Origin: Rhodanobacter sp. AS-Z3
GTDB taxonomy: Bacteria; Pseudomonadota; Gammaproteobacteria; Xanthomonadales; Rhodanobacteraceae
Direction of reading: 5' to 3'
Assembly: GCF_029224025.1 (NCBI RefSeq)
Contig: NZ_CP119392.1
Coordinates: forward strand, 171,501-235,500
DNA: 64,000 nt
The stretch's first letter is position 1. Each line of letters opens with the position of its first letter. Under the pieces are notes generated by a model. That model saw nothing but the letters and a program-made list of their open reading frames with translations, was not told the DNA's origin and did not search any database. Positions 26,315 through 34,581 of the stretch are shown here, piece after piece. A program made the position numbers and the translations under genes.

Positions 26315-27067
26315 TCATTGCGTAGCCTCCGCCGCCGATGAAGCCATCGCGGGCGCGAGCGTCAGGTCACCGAACCATGCCCTGACATCGGCACCGGTAT
26401 TGTCGGTGTCGGCAGCCAGCGCTACGCCCGTCACGCGTGGCGCAGCGTGACCGAAGGCGGCGCGATAGTCGGCGGCGAGGTTGCGCTGCTGTGGCTGCCA
26501 GCTGCCAGCATGGGCGTTGCCGCTCTGCAGGACGATGGTGCGCACCAGATCGGTATAGGCGTTCGGTGCGATGGTGCCTACCGGATGCCGGTTGTCCCAT
26601 ACGTAGCAAAGGGCGGCGGTGGGTATCGCGTGACCGAGACTGCGACTGGCGACGTTCAATTTCATGCGTTGCAGCCAGGACAGCTGCGAGCGCGGTACGT
26701 CGAAGAAAACATAAACGCGCGCTGCGAAGTCGTCGCCGGATTTCTTCGACAGATCGGCTTGCGCGACGCTGTGGTCGACTTTCCAGCGCCAACTCAACGT
26801 CGTGGTCGCAGGCATGTCCAGCTCGTGAGCGATGGCGCCCGAGGCATGCCTGGCATCGATGCTGAACACGCGATCGCTGCCATCGCGAACGATGGCCATA
26901 TTCGCATTGGCGGAATGGCGCGACATCGCATAAACCTTCCAGCCTGGCGGCAAAACCTGACCCGGCGCCATATCTGAAAAGCGCAACGTCATGGCCGCCG
27001 CGGACGCGATCGCCGATACGGTCAACAGCAGCAACGCCGCCGCCACCACTTTCGTCATGGCGCTCAT
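26315..27067 (-). CDS. DUF3047 exported protein
   Basis: A 250-residue protein with an N-terminal signal peptide (VVAAALLLLTVSAIASAAA), then the DUF3047 domain (FSDMAPGQVLPPGWKVY, TLSWRWKVD, GDDFAARVYVFFD, LCYVWDNRHPVGTIAPN, with the Asp-Asp-Phe-Ala-Ala-Arg core). The function of the family is unknown; the compact beta-sandwich-like pattern suggests a periplasmic binding role. It overlaps the fusion oxidoreductase gene by ATGA (27064-27067) and is followed by arsS after 46 bases, so it is in the arsenosugar transcript, which is worth noting because the pathway itself is cytosolic. Confidence 0.88.
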   Translation of the reverse strand: MSAMTKVVAAALLLLTVSAIASAAAMTLRFSDMAPGQVLPPGWKVYAMSRHSANANMAIVRDGSDRVFSIDARHASGAIAHELDMPATTTLSWRWKVDHSVAQADLSKKSGDDFAARVYVFFDVPRSQLSWLQRMKLNVASRSLGHAIPTAALCYVWDNRHPVGTIAPNAYTDLVRTIVLQSGNAHAGSWQPQQRNLAADYRAAFGHAAPRVTGVALAADTDNTGADVRAWFGDLTLAPAMASSAAEATQ

Positions 27068-29205
27068 GCGCGTCTCCAGGCGTGATAACGCGCCAGCCAG
27101 CCAAGCAGGCGTTCCGGCGCATGCGCCTTTTTCCAGTTGCCGGCGGCGTATTTGTTCGCTTCGGCCCAGGTCGGGTAGGCGTGAATGGTGCCGAGAATTT
27201 TCTCCAGACCCAGCCCGTGACGCATCGCCAGCACGAACTCGGCCAGCATCTCGCCGGCGTGCTGACCAACGATGGTGGCGCCCAGAATGCGATCCTTGCC
27301 GGGCACGGTCAGCACCTTGATGAAGCCGCTTGCATGATTCTCGGTGATCGCGCGATCGAGGTCGTCGAGGTCGTAACGGGTAACTTCATACTCAACCTGC
27401 TGCTGTTTCGCCTCACGTTCGTTGAGGCCGACCCGCGCCACCTCGGGGTCGACGAAGGTCACCGCCGGAATCACCGAATAGTCGACCCGAAAACGCTTGA
27501 ACTGGCCGAACAGCGAATTCACCGCCGCGTACCACGCCTGATGGGCGGCAACGTGGGTGAACTGGTACGGGCCGGCCACATCGCCGCAGGCGTAGATGTT
27601 CGGATACAGCGTGGCCAGGTAAGCATCCGTTTCCACCGTCCGCTCGGCCGGGATGCCCAACTCCTCCAACCCGAATCCAGCCGTGCGCGGCTGGCGACCG
27701 GCGGCCACCAGCAGCGTGTCGAACGGCACGCGCACGCGCTTGCCGCCCTCGTCGCAGACCAGCACCTGACCATCGCCATCGCGCTCGACGGCGACGGCCT
27801 TGAGCTCGGTGCGTACATCCACGCCGTCGGCCGTGAGCCGCTCGCGCACGAAGGCGGATACCTCGTCGTCCTCGCGTGACAATAGTCGCGCGTGACTCTG
27901 GATCTGCACGACGTGCGAACCCAGTCGCGCGAACGCCTGCGCCAACTCACAACCCACCGGACCGCCGCCGAGCACCGCCAGACGAGCCGGCAGTTCACGC
28001 AGCCGCCACAGCGTGTCGGAGGTGAGATAGCCGGAATCGGCCAAGCCCGGCAGGTCGGGCACGTGCGGCTCGGCGCCACTGGCAATCACGATGGCGCGGG
28101 TGGAAATCGGCTTGCCATCCACCTCCACCACCCACGGCGACACGATCCGTGCATGCCCATGCTGCACATCCACGCCGAGCGCACGATAGCGTTCGACGGA
28201 GTCATGCGGCGCCACCGTGGCAATCGTGCGCTGCACGCGTTCCATCACCGCGCGGAAGTCCACCCGAACTCCGCCAGCATCCACGCCAACCGCGTTCGCC
28301 TCGCGCATCTGCGCCGCCAGCTTCGCGGCATGGATCAGCGCCTTGGACGGCACGCAGCCGGTGTTGAGGCAGTCGCCACCCATCTCGTGTTTTTCGATCA
28401 AGGTCACTTTTGCCCGCACCGTGGCCGCGATATAGGCGCTGACCAGCCCGGCGGAACCGGCACCAATCACCACCAGATTGCGATCAAATTTTTTCGGTTT
28501 CGGCCAGCGTGCATAGACTCGCCGCGCCTTGATCCGGCCGACCATCCAGCGCGCCACCAGCGGGAACACGCCCAGCAGCACAAATGAACCGATGATCCGC
28601 GGCGACAGAATGCCCGACAGCGAGTGCAGGCTGGCCAGCTGCGTGCCGGCGTTCACGAACACCACGGTGGCGGCCAGCATGCCGAGCTGGCTGACCCAGT
28701 AAAATGTTCGGGCTTTCAGCGTGGTCAGGCCCATCAGCAGATTGACCACAAAGAACGGAACCACCGGTACCAGCCGCAACGTAAACAGGTAAAGCGCACC
28801 TTCGCGCTGCATGCCTTCATTGATGGTGGACAGTCGCTTGCCAAAGCGTTGTTGCACGCTGTCGCGCAGCACGAAGCGGCTGGCAAGGAAGGCCAGCGTG
28901 GCGCCGATACTGGAGGCGAACGAGACCAGCACGGTCCCTTCGAGCAGGCCGAACACCGCGCCAGCGGCCAGGGTCAGCAAGGTCGCCACCGGCAGCGACA
29001 GCGCAGTGACCCCCACGTAGGCGAGCAGGAACCCGCCAGCCAGCAGGATCGGGTGCGCCTGTCGCCAGGCACCCAGATCATGCTGGCGCGCCTGCAGCGA
29101 CTGCAGGCTCAACTGGTGCTGCAGGCCCAGGCTGAAGAACGCGAGCACCGCGCCGAGCAGCGCCATGACGAGCAACCAGCGAACCAGCGTGTGCTTGTCT
29201 TTCAT
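27064..29205 (-). CDS. TVP38/TMEM64 membrane domain fused to FAD-dependent disulfide oxidoreductase
   Basis: A 713-residue fusion. Residues 1-225 are a TVP38/TMEM64 (DedA-like) membrane domain with about six hydrophobic segments (LPVATLLTLAAGAVFG, FTLRLVPVVPFFVVN). Residues 240-713 are a class I pyridine nucleotide-disulfide oxidoreductase: FAD motif VVIGAGSAGLVSAY near 245, redox cysteines C279 and C284 in CLNTGC, NAD(P) motif AVLGGGPVGCELAQAFARLG, and a dimerisation domain ending near HAYPTWAEANKYAAG. It resembles mercuric reductase and dihydrolipoamide dehydrogenase but has no extra C-terminal vicinal cysteines. It would carry electrons to an unknown substrate at the inner membrane. First gene of the arsenosugar operon, coupled to DUF3047 by ATGA; start at 29205 chosen over an ATG 13 codons upstream. 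Confidence 0.9.
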   Translation of the reverse strand: MKDKHTLVRWLLVMALLGAVLAFFSLGLQHQLSLQSLQARQHDLGAWRQAHPILLAGGFLLAYVGVTALSLPVATLLTLAAGAVFGLLEGTVLVSFASSIGATLAFLASRFVLRDSVQQRFGKRLSTINEGMQREGALYLFTLRLVPVVPFFVVNLLMGLTTLKARTFYWVSQLGMLAATVVFVNAGTQLASLHSLSGILSPRIIGSFVLLGVFPLVARWMVGRIKARRVYARWPKPKKFDRNLVVIGAGSAGLVSAYIAATVRAKVTLIEKHEMGGDCLNTGCVPSKALIHAAKLAAQMREANAVGVDAGGVRVDFRAVMERVQRTIATVAPHDSVERYRALGVDVQHGHARIVSPWVVEVDGKPISTRAIVIASGAEPHVPDLPGLADSGYLTSDTLWRLRELPARLAVLGGGPVGCELAQAFARLGSHVVQIQSHARLLSREDDEVSAFVRERLTADGVDVRTELKAVAVERDGDGQVLVCDEGGKRVRVPFDTLLVAAGRQPRTAGFGLEELGIPAERTVETDAYLATLYPNIYACGDVAGPYQFTHVAAHQAWYAAVNSLFGQFKRFRVDYSVIPAVTFVDPEVARVGLNEREAKQQQVEYEVTRYDLDDLDRAITENHASGFIKVLTVPGKDRILGATIVGQHAGEMLAEFVLAMRHGLGLEKILGTIHAYPTWAEANKYAAGNWKKAHAPERLLGWLARYHAWRRA

Positions 29206-29499
29206 GTTCGGGGCAAGCCTGGATAGTGCGGATGGTGTGCCCACTGGAGCACGGTGGTGGCAAGGGTACTTCGCCGGCGCCTTGCAAGTGTGCGATTGTC
29301 AGTAACGTCAGAACCGATGACATGCGGCAGCGGCGGCGAAGTCGTGACTCCATGCATTCGTCCGAGTGACCGCTCGGGTTACCCGAAACATAGAACGAGA
29401 TGCCGTGTTCAGACGCTGCCACGCGGACTGCTTTCGTGCCACGAACAGCCTTCCGCATCCGGATCTCGCCACTGCGCCACCTCTGCAGGCATGCACGCA

Positions 29500-30009
29500 T
29501 CAGTCTCTCAGGTATTCCTGCACCATCTGGCGGCCTCGGTAGATGCGGCTTTTCACCGCCTCCCGGGTGAGCGAAAGCTGGTCGGCAATCTCGCCGATCG
29601 AGAACTCTTCGAAATCACGCAGGATGATCGCCTCCCGGTACTTCTCCGGCAGTGACTGGATCGCTGCGGCCAGATCCAGGCGCAGCTCCGGATGTTCGGT
29701 ATAGGCAAACTCCGGATGATCGGCCGCCGGCAACGCCACCTCGCCGCGCATCGAACGCCACAGCCGATGACATTCCCGCCGCACGATCGAGAACGTCCAT
29801 GCAGGAAATGCCGCCACCGTGCGCAGCGCGCCGATGCGCCGGTAGATCAGCAGCAACGACTCCTGCACCGCATCCTCGGCATCCACCCCGGCCGCGCACT
29901 GCGTGTGCGCGATCCGGCGCAAATTCGGGCGACACGCGGCCAGCAGATGTTCCGCCGCCGCGATGTCGCCCAGCCGTGCCGCCTCTACCATGATCGGGTC
30001 GTGTTGCAT
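29500..30009 (-). CDS. sigma-70 family RNA polymerase sigma factor (ECF-like)
   Basis: A 169-residue sigma factor with region 2 (about residues 25-90; DAEDAVQESLLLIYRRI and FPAWTFSIVRRECHRLWR for core and -10 binding) and region 4 (about 110-165; LPEKYREAIILRDFEEFS, EIADQLSLTREAVKSRIYRGRQ for -35 recognition). The start at 30009 follows an AAGGTG site. It lies 294 bases upstream of the arsenosugar operon on the same strand and is divergent from the sterol desaturase gene. No anti-sigma factor gene is recognisable beside it. Control of the operon is possible but only inferred from position. Confidence 0.88.
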   Translation of the reverse strand: MQHDPIMVEAARLGDIAAAEHLLAACRPNLRRIAHTQCAAGVDAEDAVQESLLLIYRRIGALRTVAAFPAWTFSIVRRECHRLWRSMRGEVALPAADHPEFAYTEHPELRLDLAAAIQSLPEKYREAIILRDFEEFSIGEIADQLSLTREAVKSRIYRGRQMVQEYLRD

Positions 30010-30200
30010 GAAGCACCTTGCCAAGTTGGCCCCGTGTCCCGGAAGACACCTTTGTGGACTGTTATCCCATGGAGGCACGTGGATGCCAAAGGGATTCAAC
30101 GGCCATGTCACGTCGGCAACCGGGAAGCACGCTCAAACGGCGGCCAGACGCGCCATCTTGCTACGATGTTGCACGCCCGCCTGATTCGGTAGCGCCCGTC

Positions 30201-31061
30201 TTGACCACCTTTCTGCTCACTCACGAACCCATGATTCGCCTGGGCGCCTTTGCCGGCATTTTTTGCGTGATGGCGCTGTGGGAAGTGCTGGCGCCGAGGC
30301 GGCAGCAGGCGATCGGACGCTGGTGGCGTTGGCCATCCAACCTGGGCATCGTGGTGCTGGACAGCGTGTTGGTGCGGCTGATCTTTCCCACCGCGGCCGT
30401 CGGCGTGGCTCTGTTTGCCGAAGCGCACGGCTGGGGCTTGTTCCACGCGTGGCCATTGCCGGCATGGTTTGCGCTGGTGGCGTCGATGCTGCTGCTGGAT
30501 CTGGCCATCTATCTGCAACACATCATGTTTCACGCGGTGCCGCTGCTGTGGCGGCTACACCGAATGCATCACACCGACATCGAATTCGACCTGACCACCG
30601 GTGCGCGCTTTCATCCGCTGGAAATCCTGTTGTCGCTGGTGATCAAGCTGGCTGTCATCGTCGCGCTGGGCGCACCGGCAGTCGCGGTGCTGGTATTCGA
30701 GGTGGTGTTGAATGTCACTTCGATGTTCAACCACGGCAATGTCCGCCTGCCGCGCCAGCTGGACCGCCTGCTGCGCTGCCTGCTGGTCACGCCGGACATG
30801 CACCGCGTGCATCACTCGTGGCATCCGGATGAAACCAACTCCAACTTCGGCTTCAACCTGCCCTGGTGGGATCGTCTGTTCGGCACCTATCGCGCGCAAC
30901 CGCGGGACGGTCACACCGGCATGACCATCGGCATCAACCAGTTCCGCGATCCGCGCGAGCTGCGCCTGGACCGGATGCTGTGGCAGCCACTGCGCGGGCC
31001 GGTTGACAGCTACCCGATCAACGCGCGCCGAGATGACCCTGCGCATCGCGACAGGCCATGA
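30201..31061 (+). CDS. sterol desaturase / fatty acid hydroxylase family protein
   Basis: A 286-residue inner-membrane di-iron enzyme of the ERG3/ERG25-like family that hydroxylates or desaturates lipid chains. The histidine clusters are clear: HIMFH (HxxxH), HRMHH, HxxG-like NHGN and HRVHHSWH near residue 200. Four hydrophobic segments surround them. The start is probably the TTG at 30201 (reading TTFLLTHEPMIRLGAF, as in relatives); the first in-frame ATG nearby, at 30231, would cut into the first helix, and the open frame upstream to 30018 has no family resemblance. It is divergent from the sigma factor gene, with a 191-base shared promoter region. Confidence 0.85.
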   Translation: MTTFLLTHEPMIRLGAFAGIFCVMALWEVLAPRRQQAIGRWWRWPSNLGIVVLDSVLVRLIFPTAAVGVALFAEAHGWGLFHAWPLPAWFALVASMLLLDLAIYLQHIMFHAVPLLWRLHRMHHTDIEFDLTTGARFHPLEILLSLVIKLAVIVALGAPAVAVLVFEVVLNVTSMFNHGNVRLPRQLDRLLRCLLVTPDMHRVHHSWHPDETNSNFGFNLPWWDRLFGTYRAQPRDGHTGMTIGINQFRDPRELRLDRMLWQPLRGPVDSYPINARRDDPAHRDRP

Positions 31062-31139
31062 ACAAGCCACGCTGATGGCAACGGGCACGATAGCCCCGAG
31101 AGCAAGTTCGGAAGTCATTCCATTGAGCTCACTGGAGCC

Positions 31140-31156
31140 TGTCTGCATGGCAGACA
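31140..31156. repeat. 7-bp inverted repeat between convergent genes
   Basis: TGTCTGC (31140-31146) and GCAGACA (31150-31156) flank a 3-base loop in the 199-base gap between the convergent sterol desaturase and engB genes. It may be a weak transcription end signal; no T run follows. Confidence 0.4.
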
Positions 31157-31260
31157 AGCGAGGCGCCAGTTCGGCTGCGGCATCATTCCGGCAATGCTGA
31201 GATCGCCAGTCGATAGCAGCCGGTGGTAACCCGCCAACGGACTGCTGCGAAACCGCTTGC

Positions 31261-31920
31261 TCAGCGTTCGCGCCCCTGATGCGCGCCTTCGCGCGGCTTG
31301 GCCAGCAACGCCATCACCGCCTGCCGCGCTTCTTCCACGCCGGTGCCGGCAGAGGATGAAAAGACCTGTGCCGTGGCGGAAAGGCTTTCGTCCGCGAACT
31401 GCTTGCGCAGCGCAACCAGAGCCTGCGCGCCATGGCCTCGCGAGATCTTGTCCGCCTTGGTCAACAACACATGACAGGGCAGCTGCGTGTCGAAGCAGAA
31501 CTGCAGCATCAGACGGTCGAATTCCTTCAGCGGATGACGGATGTCGACGATCAGCACCAGCCCGCGCAGACTGCGGCGCTGATGCAAATAGGCATCAATC
31601 TCCTGCTTCCAGTGCTCGCGCATGTCCAGCGGGACCTTCGCGTAACCGTAGCCGGGCAGGTCGATCAGGCGCAGGTCCGACTCCGGCGATGCGGACACCC
31701 CCCGCTGCGGTGGCAGGCTGAAAGCCACCATCTGCTGGGTGCGTCCCGGCGTCTTCGAGGTTCGCGCCAGACCCTTGTGATTGGTCAGCGTATTGAGCGC
31801 ACTGGATTTGCCCGCATTGGAGCGGCCGGCGAACGCCACTTCGGCGCCCTGATCGGCGGGAAGCTGGCTGATGCGATGGGCGGCGAGCACGAATTGCGCG
31901 CCCTGGAGGGGATTCGACAT
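31261..31920 (-). CDS. engB: ribosome biogenesis GTP-binding protein EngB/YihA
   Basis: A 219-residue essential-type GTPase for 50S ribosomal subunit assembly. The G motifs are in order: GRSNAGKS at residues 32-39 (G1), TPGRTQQ (G2), DLPGYGYAKVP (G3), TKADK (G4) and SSSAGTG (G5). The start at 31920 (MSNPLQGAQF) is chosen as the family start over a longer frame. It is divergent from cytochrome c4 with 116 bases between them, an order typical of Xanthomonadales and other gammaproteobacteria. Confidence 0.95.
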   Translation of the reverse strand: MSNPLQGAQFVLAAHRISQLPADQGAEVAFAGRSNAGKSSALNTLTNHKGLARTSKTPGRTQQMVAFSLPPQRGVSASPESDLRLIDLPGYGYAKVPLDMREHWKQEIDAYLHQRRSLRGLVLIVDIRHPLKEFDRLMLQFCFDTQLPCHVLLTKADKISRGHGAQALVALRKQFADESLSATAQVFSSSAGTGVEEARQAVMALLAKPREGAHQGRER

Positions 31921-32036
31921 GGGAATGGTTTGACCAAGCTGGGGTGGCACAGGGATAATTCTACGGTTTCTGCCTGTTGCAGCCTGCGTGGCTGCGATTG
32001 TTGGCAGTGTTTGCAAGTCTCTCGGGAGTCAAGTGT

Positions 32037-32804
32037 ATGAGTTTTCGGTCCGCTGGTTTTCGGCCCACTGTTCTCGGGTCCGCCCTGGCACTCGTTTTTG
32101 CGCTGTCCGCCAGCGTGACGATGGCCCAAGATGCCGCGCCGGAAACTGCGGCAGCCACCGCCGCCAGCACCGCTACAGCAGCTCCCGCGGCGCCCGCCGT
32201 CGCCGCCGCTGAAGCTCCGGTCAAGCCCGGTGATGCCACCGCTGGCCAGGCCAAGGCTGCCGTTTGCGGCGCCTGCCATGGCATGGACGGCAATTCGGCC
32301 GACGCCCAATACCCCAAGCTGGCCGGCCAGAGCGAGCAGTACATCGTGCGCCAGCTGACCTCGTTCAAGGCGGCCAAGCGCCAGAATCCGATCATGATGG
32401 GCATGGCCGCACCGCTGTCGACGCAGGACATGCACGACATCGCCGCGTATTTCGCCAGCAAGACGCCGCTGCCGGGCGTAGCTGACCAAGCCCTGGTCGA
32501 GCGTGGCCAGACGCTGTTTCGCGAAGGCGATTCCAAGCTCGGCGTGCCGGCCTGCATGGCTTGCCACAGCATCGACGGCCGCGGCAATCCCGGCGCGATG
32601 TATCCGCAGCTGACCAGTCAGCACGCGCAGTACATCGAAGCCACGCTGAAGTCGTGGCATGACGGCACCACCTGGGGTGACGACGCTCACTCGCAGATCA
32701 TGCCGGCTATCGCCAAGCAGCTGACACCGGATGACATCGCCGCGCTGGCCAGCTACATCGAAGGCCTGCACAGCACCGACAGCCAGCCGGCCGCCACCCC
32801 CTGA
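32037..32804 (+). CDS. cytochrome c4-type diheme cytochrome
   Basis: A 255-residue exported cytochrome. The start at 32037 follows a GGGAG site. A signal peptide (LGSALALVFALSASVTMAQ) is followed by an Ala/Pro/Thr-rich linker of about 35 residues, then two homologous c domains with CGACH and CMACH haem sites and matching axial Met regions (MGMAAPLS, MPAIAKQL). It should shuttle electrons in the periplasm to a terminal oxidase. The Ala-rich linker is longer than in most c4 proteins and may tether it, possibly by an uncleaved signal. Followed after 68 bases by dsbA-like genes. Confidence 0.92.
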   Translation: MSFRSAGFRPTVLGSALALVFALSASVTMAQDAAPETAAATAASTATAAPAAPAVAAAEAPVKPGDATAGQAKAAVCGACHGMDGNSADAQYPKLAGQSEQYIVRQLTSFKAAKRQNPIMMGMAAPLSTQDMHDIAAYFASKTPLPGVADQALVERGQTLFREGDSKLGVPACMACHSIDGRGNPGAMYPQLTSQHAQYIEATLKSWHDGTTWGDDAHSQIMPAIAKQLTPDDIAALASYIEGLHSTDSQPAATP

Positions 32805-32872
32805 CCCACCCCGCGCCGACCCTGAGAAGTGTCGGCGTGCTGGTTTTTGCGCCCCACTTTTTGAGGTTTGCC

Positions 32873-33751
32873 ATGTTGAAGCGTTTGCCGCTCCTGTGTG
32901 CCGCCCTGCTCGCGCTTGCCGCCTGCAGCCATGACAGCAACAACGGCAGTGCTGCGGAGGCAACCGCGCCGGCAGCTGCCAGCTCCGCTGCTGCCGCGCC
33001 GGCCAGCGCCGCAACCACTTCAAGCGCCGCCGCGCCTGCCGCCGCAGGCACCGCTGCAAGTGCCAGCAGCGCAGCGGTCAGCCCCGAGCAGCCGCCGGCC
33101 ACGCCGGCCGTCGCTGCCGCGCCATTCGTCGATACCGGCAAGTGGGTGGAAGGCAAGAACTACTTCCTGATCGACCCGGCACAGCCGACCAGCCACCCGG
33201 GCAAGATCGAGGTGACCGAGGTGTTTTCCTACGGCTGCCCTGCCTGCAACGGCTTCCACTCCACCGTCGATCAGATCGCCAAGAGCCTGCCGTCCGATGC
33301 GGTGATGAACTACCTGGCCGCCTCGTTCCGCCCGGACGAAAACTGGCCGATGTACCAGCGCGCGTTCTACGCCGCGAAGGCGCTGGGCGTGCTCGAGAAG
33401 ACCCATGACGCGATGTACGACGCGGTGTGGAAAACGGCCGAGCTGTCCACCTACAACGCCAGCTCGACCGGGCTGAAGCCGCACGATGCGTGGCCAACAA
33501 TCGAAGACGCGGCGAAGTTCTACGCCAAGTACGGCATCGACCCGAAGGAATTCGTCGCGGTCGCCAACTCGTTCAGCGTCAACACCCAGATGAAGCGTGC
33601 CGACGACCTGATGAAGGCCTACGGCGTGGACAGCACGCCGACCATGATCGTCAACGGCAAATATCGCTTCACGGCAGGCTCGGCCGGCGGCTACGCGCAG
33701 GCCATTGAACTAACCCTGTGGCTGGTGTCGAAGGAAGCGGCCGGCAAGTAA
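32873..33751 (+). CDS. DsbA-family thiol:disulfide interchange lipoprotein (CPAC)
   Basis: A 292-residue periplasmic oxidoreductase. A lipoprotein signal (LLALAACSH) is followed by about 75 residues of Ala/Ser-rich linker, then a thioredoxin-like domain with active site CPAC at residues 122-125 and a cis-Pro loop STPTMIVNG. DsbA introduces disulfides into exported proteins; the canonical active site is CPHC, and the His-to-Ala change here should alter the redox potential. The start at 32873 follows a GAGG site. A second DsbA-like gene follows after 59 bases on the same strand, probably co-transcribed. Confidence 0.9.
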   Translation: MLKRLPLLCAALLALAACSHDSNNGSAAEATAPAAASSAAAAPASAATTSSAAAPAAAGTAASASSAAVSPEQPPATPAVAAAPFVDTGKWVEGKNYFLIDPAQPTSHPGKIEVTEVFSYGCPACNGFHSTVDQIAKSLPSDAVMNYLAASFRPDENWPMYQRAFYAAKALGVLEKTHDAMYDAVWKTAELSTYNASSTGLKPHDAWPTIEDAAKFYAKYGIDPKEFVAVANSFSVNTQMKRADDLMKAYGVDSTPTMIVNGKYRFTAGSAGGYAQAIELTLWLVSKEAAGK

Positions 33752-33810
33752 GCCCGCTTCAGTCAGGCTGACCTGTCGACATCCCCACCCCGTCTTCGAG
33801 CAAAAACCCC

Positions 33811-34464
33811 ATGTTCAAGCGATTCGCGTGCCCCCGTACCCTGATCCTGATTGCCGGCCTGCTGCTGGCCACCGCCTGCACAGCCAAGTCCGGCAGCACA
33901 CCTGATCCGTACACCGAGGGCACCGAGTACGTCACCCTGCCTGCACCCCACCAGCGCTATGGCAGCGCGGGCAAGGTGGAAGTGGTCGAGGTGTTTTCGT
34001 ACGGCTGCATCCACTGCGCGCAGTTCGCTCCGGTGGCCGACGCATTGAGCAAGGTGTTGCCGGCAGGCGTGGTGTTCAAGGAATTGCCGGCGCCCTTCAG
34101 TGCCGAGTGGGTGCCGTTTGCGCGGGCGTTCTACGCCGCCAAGCAACTCGGTGTACTGGAACGTACCCATCTGGCCTTGTTCGACGCCAAATTCAACCAG
34201 CACTACCCGATCAATTCGATGGACGAACTGGCGGACTTCTACGCTCGCGCAGGCGTGGATCGCGCAGCGTTCATGGCGGCCGCCACCTCGCCGCAGACCA
34301 CCAACCAGATCAAGAGTGACCTTGCCCTGATCCAGAAATGGCAGGTGGGTGGCACGCCGACCATCGTGATCGATGGCAAGTACCGCGTTGCCGCCGTGCA
34401 CTCCTACGACGAGATGGTCGCGGTGACGCAGTGGCTGGTGAATCGCGAATTGGCCGGCAAGTAA
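33811..34464 (+). CDS. DsbA-family thiol:disulfide interchange protein (CIHC)
   Basis: A 217-residue DsbA-like protein with a signal and likely lipoprotein cysteine (LLLATAC), no long linker, active site CIHC at residues 66-69 and cis-Pro loop GTPTIVIDGKY. It is a paralogue of the gene just upstream: both have VEVFSYGC before the site, RAFYAAKxLGVLExTH in the helical insert, and end LAGK or AAGK. Two tandem DsbA proteins with different dipeptides suggest divided substrate sets or redox roles. No dsbB gene is visible in the window. Confidence 0.92.
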   Translation: MFKRFACPRTLILIAGLLLATACTAKSGSTPDPYTEGTEYVTLPAPHQRYGSAGKVEVVEVFSYGCIHCAQFAPVADALSKVLPAGVVFKELPAPFSAEWVPFARAFYAAKQLGVLERTHLALFDAKFNQHYPINSMDELADFYARAGVDRAAFMAAATSPQTTNQIKSDLALIQKWQVGGTPTIVIDGKYRVAAVHSYDEMVAVTQWLVNRELAGK

Positions 34465-34581
34465 TCGCTCACTCGTGGCACGGCGGCTGGCGTGACGTTC
34501 ACGCCAGATGGATCATGCTCGTTGCAGTCTTCAGCGCATGAGTTCATGCGCCAGCATCCCCTTCCCGCGTAGTGCCCGATC

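Noticed and set aside
29078..29499. Open frame of 140 codons after the sigma factor, considered as an anti-sigma factor
   Set aside because: It overlaps the fusion oxidoreductase gene start in a different frame and shows no zinc-finger or transmembrane anti-sigma features.
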